A stretch of 64,000 nucleotides of DNA, taken from NCBI GenBank assembly GCA_040905445.1, contig JBBDRN010000041.1, positions 25,856-89,855 on the forward strand, given 5' to 3'. Position numbers and translations under genes: made by a program. Below are positions 59,994-64,000 of this stretch, piece after piece. Positions within the stretch are counted from its first letter, which is position 1; each line of letters opens with the position of its first letter. The DNA comes from SKPT01 sp040905445. GTDB lineage: Bacteria; Planctomycetota; Phycisphaerae; Phycisphaerales; Phycisphaeraceae. The notes under the pieces were generated by a model. The model searched no databases and was not told where the DNA came from. It saw only the letters and a program-made list of their open reading frames with translations.

Positions 59994-61463
59994 ATGCAGG
60001 CGAGGACGATCCATCCCCCGATGCCGCCGTGCGACTATCGTCCGCCGCCCTACGTCGGCCCGTCGCGCCAGGAAGTGCTGGCGAACCGAGAGCGCTACGT
60101 CAATCCCGCGGTGTTCGCGTATTACGAACATCCGGTCATGATCGTCGACGGGCACATGCAGTACCTGTTCGACGAATCAGGCAAACGGTATCTCGACCTC
60201 TTCGGGGGCATCGTCACCGTGTCGTGCGGGCACTGCCATCCGAAAGTGATCGCACGCGCCCGCGAACAGCTCCAACGGCTGCAGCACACCACGACGATCT
60301 ACCTTCACCCGTTGATGGGGCAGCTCGCCGCGAAGCTCGCCAGCCATATGCCCGACGGGCTCGACGTCAGCTACTTCGTCAACAGCGGAAGCGAGGCGAA
60401 CGATCTCGCGGTGACGATGGCACGCCTCTGGTCCGGCAACCACACGATCATCGCGCTGCAGAACGGCTATCACGGCGCGGTGTCCAGCGTGGCCGGCCTG
60501 ACCTCCCACCACACGTGGAAGTACCCGCTGCCGCAGGATCAGGGCGTGGTGCACGTCAGTTGCCCGGATCCCAGTCGCTCGCGGCATGACGGCTCACCGT
60601 CCCAGATCGCCCGCAAGGCGCTCGCCGACCTGGAAGACGCGATTCGCTACGGCACCACCGGCAAAGTCGCGGGGCTGATCGCCGAGCCCATCCAGGGCGT
60701 CGGCGGCGTCACCGCCGGCACCGCCGAGTACCTGCAAGGCGCCTACGACATCGTGCGCCGCCACGGCGGGGTCTGCATCGCCGACGAGGTGCAGACCGGC
60801 TTTGGCCGCACGGGCGAGCACTTCTGGGGCTTCGAGCGCTTCGGCGTAACCCCGGACATCGTCACCATGGCCAAGGGCATCGGCAACGGCGCGCCGCTCG
60901 CGGCCGTCACCACCCGGCCGGACATCGCCAGCGTCCTCGCCCAGCGCCTGCACTTCAACACCTTCGGCGGCAACCCGGTCAGCATGGCCCAGGGGCTCGG
61001 TGTGCTCGAGGTCATCGAGGAGGAGAACCTCCAGGACAATGCCCGGCTCGTCGGCGCGCATCTCAAGGCCCGTCTGCTCGGACTTCAGCAGAAGCACGAG
61101 CTCATGGCGGACGTGCGCGGCGCCGGCTTGATGCTCGGCGTCGAGCTCGCCCGCGATCGTGCCTGCCGGGAGCCGGCCACCGCGGAAACGGCGTGGCTCA
61201 TGGAAGCCGCCCGCGAACGGGGGGTGCTCCTGGGCAAGGGCGGGCTGTACGGCAACGTGCTGCGCATCGCCCCGCCCCTGTGCGTCACCGTCGCCGATGC
61301 CGACTTCGCGGTGAATGTCCTCGACGACTGCCTGGCCAGGATATCGTCGCAGGCACCCGATCGCGATCAACACGGTGCCGGAGACATGGTCGACGGGATG
61401 GCAGGCTCAGGCGCTGCTGACGGCAACGTACACATTGCAGAGGATGGACGAAATGAAGCATGA
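59994..61463 (+). CDS. Class III pyridoxal-phosphate aminotransferase (AGXT2-like)
   Basis: A 489-residue fold-type I aminotransferase. It shows FDESGKRYLDLFGGIVTVSC, SYFVNSGSEANDLAVTMARL, AEPIQGVGGV, CIADEVQTGFGRTG and TMAKGIGNG with the PLP Lys294. It most resembles alanine-glyoxylate/ornithine-type enzymes of the AGXT2 branch; the amino donor cannot be told. The first Met in the frame (59898) is rejected because AGGAGAGG lies 9 bases before 59994. The last 40 residues after LDDCLARI look like an extra tail. It lies 92 bases after the lyase and overlaps the next gene by 11 bases. Confidence 0.88.
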   Translation: MQARTIHPPMPPCDYRPPPYVGPSRQEVLANRERYVNPAVFAYYEHPVMIVDGHMQYLFDESGKRYLDLFGGIVTVSCGHCHPKVIARAREQLQRLQHTTTIYLHPLMGQLAAKLASHMPDGLDVSYFVNSGSEANDLAVTMARLWSGNHTIIALQNGYHGAVSSVAGLTSHHTWKYPLPQDQGVVHVSCPDPSRSRHDGSPSQIARKALADLEDAIRYGTTGKVAGLIAEPIQGVGGVTAGTAEYLQGAYDIVRRHGGVCIADEVQTGFGRTGEHFWGFERFGVTPDIVTMAKGIGNGAPLAAVTTRPDIASVLAQRLHFNTFGGNPVSMAQGLGVLEVIEEENLQDNARLVGAHLKARLLGLQQKHELMADVRGAGLMLGVELARDRACREPATAETAWLMEAARERGVLLGKGGLYGNVLRIAPPLCVTVADADFAVNVLDDCLARISSQAPDRDQHGAGDMVDGMAGSGAADGNVHIAEDGRNEA

Positions 61464-62610
61464 AGGCCCTGACCCGGGCGCGGTGGCTCCGACGTTCACC
61501 CGCCGGCAGTTCGTGCACGTAGCGGCCGCAGTGGCGGGGATGGCCATCATGCCATCGTGTGCGTGGCGGGACGCGACATCGGGCGGACCGCGTGCAGGTG
61601 CCGAAAGTCGTCCAGCCGCCCCGAAGGCTCTTCTTGAAGCGCTTGACGCCGAGGACCCGGTCGTGCAGGCCGACGCGGCCCGGCTATTGGGCGACCTGCG
61701 CTCGTTCGACGCGGTCGGCCCACTCGTGCGGTACGTGACCGAGAGCCGTCACTATGCCAAGACCGCGGGCTTCGACGCCCTGGCCCGCATCGGCGACGCC
61801 GACTGTTGCCCGGACTTGCGGCCGCTGGTCGAGCGACCGAACGTGCCGGATGACGATTTCTGGTACGGACGTACTTCCGTGCAGCTCTTCGCCGCGCTGG
61901 CCCTGCTCGCGCTCGGCGATACCTCCGGCGAGGAGATGCTGCTTGACGAGAGCAGCAACCTGCACAACTGGGCCTTTCTCACCTGGCTGGCTCCGTCGGT
62001 GCTGCGGCTGCCCGACGATTCGCCCACCGTCGCTCGCGTCAAGGCGCGAATCACGACCGAGACGCTCGTACCGCCGCACAAGTCCGACCCCGGCCAGCTT
62101 GCGTATGTCACCGACGCCCTCGGGCTGTTGGGTGGGGCGTCCGCGCGCCAGGCCCTTGTCGAGCTGTGCGCCAACCCAAGCCGCTACGTCCGCGGCCGGG
62201 CGTCAATAAATCTCCTGGTCATTTCATCGCAGCGCGAGGATGTGCAGCGCGTGGAACGCATCGCCAGCGACGACGAGACGTTGTTCGCACGTGTCAAGGC
62301 CGCCCACGCGCTGGCGACACAGGGTGACCGCGCTGCCGTGAGCACCATCGCATCAGCGGTTGACGAGGCAGAGAGCGCTTTCGATCGGGCGGCAGCGCTG
62401 GATTCGCTGGGCGTCGTCGGTGATGCGGAGCACGTGTCGCCGGCCGCGGCCGCATTGCGATCGGGCGAAGCCTACGTGCGACAGTGTGCCGTCGAGGCGC
62501 TGGATCGCCTCGGGACGGATGCGGCCGTCGAGGCGGCGCGAACGGCGCGGGAAGATCCGAATGTGCGCGTCCGGCTCCAGGTGGCGAAGTGCCTGGCCGC
62601 GCATGCCTGA
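61453..62610 (+). CDS. Tat-exported HEAT-repeat lipoprotein
   Basis: A 385-residue protein. The N-terminus has a twin-arginine motif (FTRRQFVHVAAAVAG) followed by a lipobox-like MPSC, so it is probably exported folded and lipid-anchored. The rest is a string of HEAT/PBS-type repeats (DAEDPVVQADAARLLGDLRS, TAGFDALARIGDADCCPDLR, VKAAHALATQGDRAAVSTIA, AVEALDRLGTDAAVEAARTA). These are protein-binding scaffolds with no catalytic motif. The ATG at 61453 overlaps the aminotransferase stop, with AGAGG 9 bases upstream, so the two are translationally coupled. It is likely a partner of the periplasmic or secreted enzymes of this operon. Confidence 0.75.
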   Translation: MKHEGPDPGAVAPTFTRRQFVHVAAAVAGMAIMPSCAWRDATSGGPRAGAESRPAAPKALLEALDAEDPVVQADAARLLGDLRSFDAVGPLVRYVTESRHYAKTAGFDALARIGDADCCPDLRPLVERPNVPDDDFWYGRTSVQLFAALALLALGDTSGEEMLLDESSNLHNWAFLTWLAPSVLRLPDDSPTVARVKARITTETLVPPHKSDPGQLAYVTDALGLLGGASARQALVELCANPSRYVRGRASINLLVISSQREDVQRVERIASDDETLFARVKAAHALATQGDRAAVSTIASAVDEAESAFDRAAALDSLGVVGDAEHVSPAAAALRSGEAYVRQCAVEALDRLGTDAAVEAARTAREDPNVRVRLQVAKCLAAHA

Positions 62611-62636
62611 CGGAACAAACCTGAAGGAACAAGCAG

Positions 62637-63950
62637 ATGAGCGATGAATTCAGGGCCGGAGCGTCGAGCGTCGACATCTCCCCGCGCCACCCCCAACTGC
62701 TGCGGGTCAGGGGGCTTAATCACTCATGGCCGACCGCGGACATTCTTGAAGGCCATGAGCTGATGGCCGATGCCGTGGCGGTGGAGGTTGGCGGCCGCCG
62801 GGCGGTCTTTGCCACGTATGACGCCATGAGTCACCGGGCGCAGCGCGAACGGTCGATCCGCGAAGCCGTCGCCGACCAGACCGGCGTCGAGCCGATGTGC
62901 GTGTTCGCCGGGGCCCGGCACAACCACTCGAGCGGCGCCGACCCGAGCGACGAAGACGATCCCGCTTGCGTCGAGGCCGTGGAAACGTACGCCCAGCGCG
63001 TCGTCGACGGCGTCACCACCGCCTGCGTACAGGCGATCGAGGCGCTTCGCCCTGCCGAGATGACGGCAGGGACAGCGGCGCTGAACGAACCGGTCGGCCT
63101 GAATCGGCGGGCCCGGTTCAGCTACGGCGGCGTCATGCCCCGTTGGGGCGCGGGCGCCATCGGCCTGCCGGGGGAGAAGTTCGCACCAACCGCCGGGCCC
63201 GACAGCACCCGGATCGACTTTCTCGCGGTCCGCGAGCTCGGCCAAGACGACCCCTTCGCCATGTTGACGGCTTATGCCACGCACATCCATCTCGCGGCGA
63301 TTCCCTACTTCAACAGCGAGCTGGTCGGCGGCGTGAAGCACGCCTTGAGGGATCACTTTCCCGGCCTCGTCGTCTCGTATGCCAACAGCACCGGTGGCGA
63401 TCTGGACATCCACGGCGTACATCCGATGCCTGCCGATGGACTGGAGGCGCGCATGACCTGGTACACGGACAGTTGCCGGCTGCTCGGACAGCGCTTCGCC
63501 GACGCCGTGGTCGCGACGATGTCGGGTGCCCGCTACAGTCGGCCCCCCGGGCTGCATCAGGCCGCCGTGACGTCCGAAAGCAGGTCGGGCGAATCGCGTC
63601 CCCGCGGCTATCTGATCAACGCGGCCAGCTTCGGCGGGCTCGGCATCGTCACGATCCCGGGCGAAGTCTTTATCGAGTACATCGACCGCATTCGCAACGA
63701 AAGCCCGTTCCCGCACACGCTGGTCGTGGGTTTCAACGGCTCCGCGGCGCCGCGCGGATACACGGGAACACCACTTGGGTATGAACAGGGCGGCTACGAG
63801 ACAGGCGCCGGGCCGGCGCCGTCACCTCGCGATGCACCCGACGCCGAGCAGGACGACGGCCGCCCAACCACGGTGGTCCGGGCAGGACTCGAGACCGGCA
63901 ACGAAATCGTCGCCGACGCCCTGGCACTCCTGGCCTCCGTGAATGCTTAG
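62637..63950 (+). CDS. Neutral/alkaline ceramidase-like protein (N-terminal domain type)
   Basis: A 437-residue protein matching the neutral ceramidase N-terminal domain: FRAGASSVDISPR at the start, ARHNHSSGADPS at about 95 (the Zn-site histidine motif, usually THTH-SGP), TAYATHIHLAAIPYFNSELV with further His, and SYANSTGGDLDIHG. True ceramidases are about 650-700 residues and have a C-terminal beta-sandwich that is missing here. Many bacterial relatives have unknown substrates. There is no signal peptide, which is unusual for a ceramidase. AAGGA lies 8 bases upstream; it follows the HEAT gene by 26 bases. Confidence 0.72.
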   Translation: MSDEFRAGASSVDISPRHPQLLRVRGLNHSWPTADILEGHELMADAVAVEVGGRRAVFATYDAMSHRAQRERSIREAVADQTGVEPMCVFAGARHNHSSGADPSDEDDPACVEAVETYAQRVVDGVTTACVQAIEALRPAEMTAGTAALNEPVGLNRRARFSYGGVMPRWGAGAIGLPGEKFAPTAGPDSTRIDFLAVRELGQDDPFAMLTAYATHIHLAAIPYFNSELVGGVKHALRDHFPGLVVSYANSTGGDLDIHGVHPMPADGLEARMTWYTDSCRLLGQRFADAVVATMSGARYSRPPGLHQAAVTSESRSGESRPRGYLINAASFGGLGIVTIPGEVFIEYIDRIRNESPFPHTLVVGFNGSAAPRGYTGTPLGYEQGGYETGAGPAPSPRDAPDAEQDDGRPTTVVRAGLETGNEIVADALALLASVNA

Positions 63951-64000
63951 TACTACAGTCGCGCTTCATGGCGCCCGCGCCTGATGGTGGCACCGGCGGG

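Noticed and set aside
63951..64000. Possible start of another gene at 63968
   Set aside because: An ATG opens a frame to the window edge but only 11 codons are visible and no ribosome site precedes it.
1..64000. CRISPR arrays, tRNA or rRNA genes, integrases and phage genes
   Set aside because: None was recognised on reading both strands. Repeats present are short tandem tracts or the two dispersed families described; a tRNA scan was not possible here.

Overview
The window is very GC-rich throughout. Its gene content fits a Gram-negative bacterium with an outer membrane, most like a marine Planctomycetota of the Phycisphaerae type. That placement rests on the mix of families (GerW/YtfJ-like protein without sporulation genes, release-factor-like GGQ protein, exosortase-type CPBP protease, LPS core glycosyltransferases, two-partner secretion, family 8 polysaccharide lyase, neutral-ceramidase-like protein). 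It is an inference; no rRNA or tRNA was seen.

Layout. 1-4846: the 3' end of priA, a GerW-like protein, two LPS-core-type glycosyltransferases (GT4 and GT9) and a protein-L-isoaspartate methyltransferase. 4847-12710: a small dispersed inverted-repeat element, a lipoprotein glycoside hydrolase, a degenerate receiver-GAF regulator, a CPBP membrane protease, a GGQ release-factor-like protein, a TPR-YggX fusion, a small heat-shock protein behind an excellent sigma-54 promoter match, and a receiver-only response regulator.

12722-42803: about 30 kb and 21 genes on the minus strand form a single type VI secretion (T6SS) locus. Transcription order: tssA (frameshifted in a G15 tract), tssB, tssC, hcp, a shortened tagJ, tssE, tssF, tssG, clpV, an unknown 162-aa gene, vgrG, an unknown 237-aa gene, PAAR, an unknown 642-aa gene, a TssJ-like lipoprotein, a 1476-aa membrane pseudokinase with an FGE-like C-terminus, an unknown 303-aa gene, tssK, tssL, tssM and a membrane-anchored tagF. 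Sheath, tube, spike, baseplate, membrane complex and recycling ATPase are all present. The usual phosphorylation-control genes appear only in altered form: a kinase domain lacking its catalytic Asp, TagF, and no recognisable FHA protein or PP2C phosphatase.

43484-56948: two tandem two-partner secretion operons (tpsB1-tpsA1 and tpsB2-tpsA2), each behind a similar TTGAC(G/A)-N18-TAC promoter. Their exoproteins share an unusual C-terminal domain. A small convergent gene with a possible nuclease-toxin look sits between them.

57181-63950: a second plus-strand operon holds a family 8 polysaccharide lyase, a class III aminotransferase, a Tat-exported HEAT-repeat lipoprotein and a neutral-ceramidase-like protein. 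It looks like breakdown of glycosaminoglycan-like and possibly sphingolipid or glycoconjugate material. The overall picture is a surface-associated bacterium with contact weapons, secreted adhesins or exoproteins and polysaccharide degradation. The most unusual items are the T6SS regulatory and accessory genes, the homopolymer frameshift in tssA, and the paired TPS loci.
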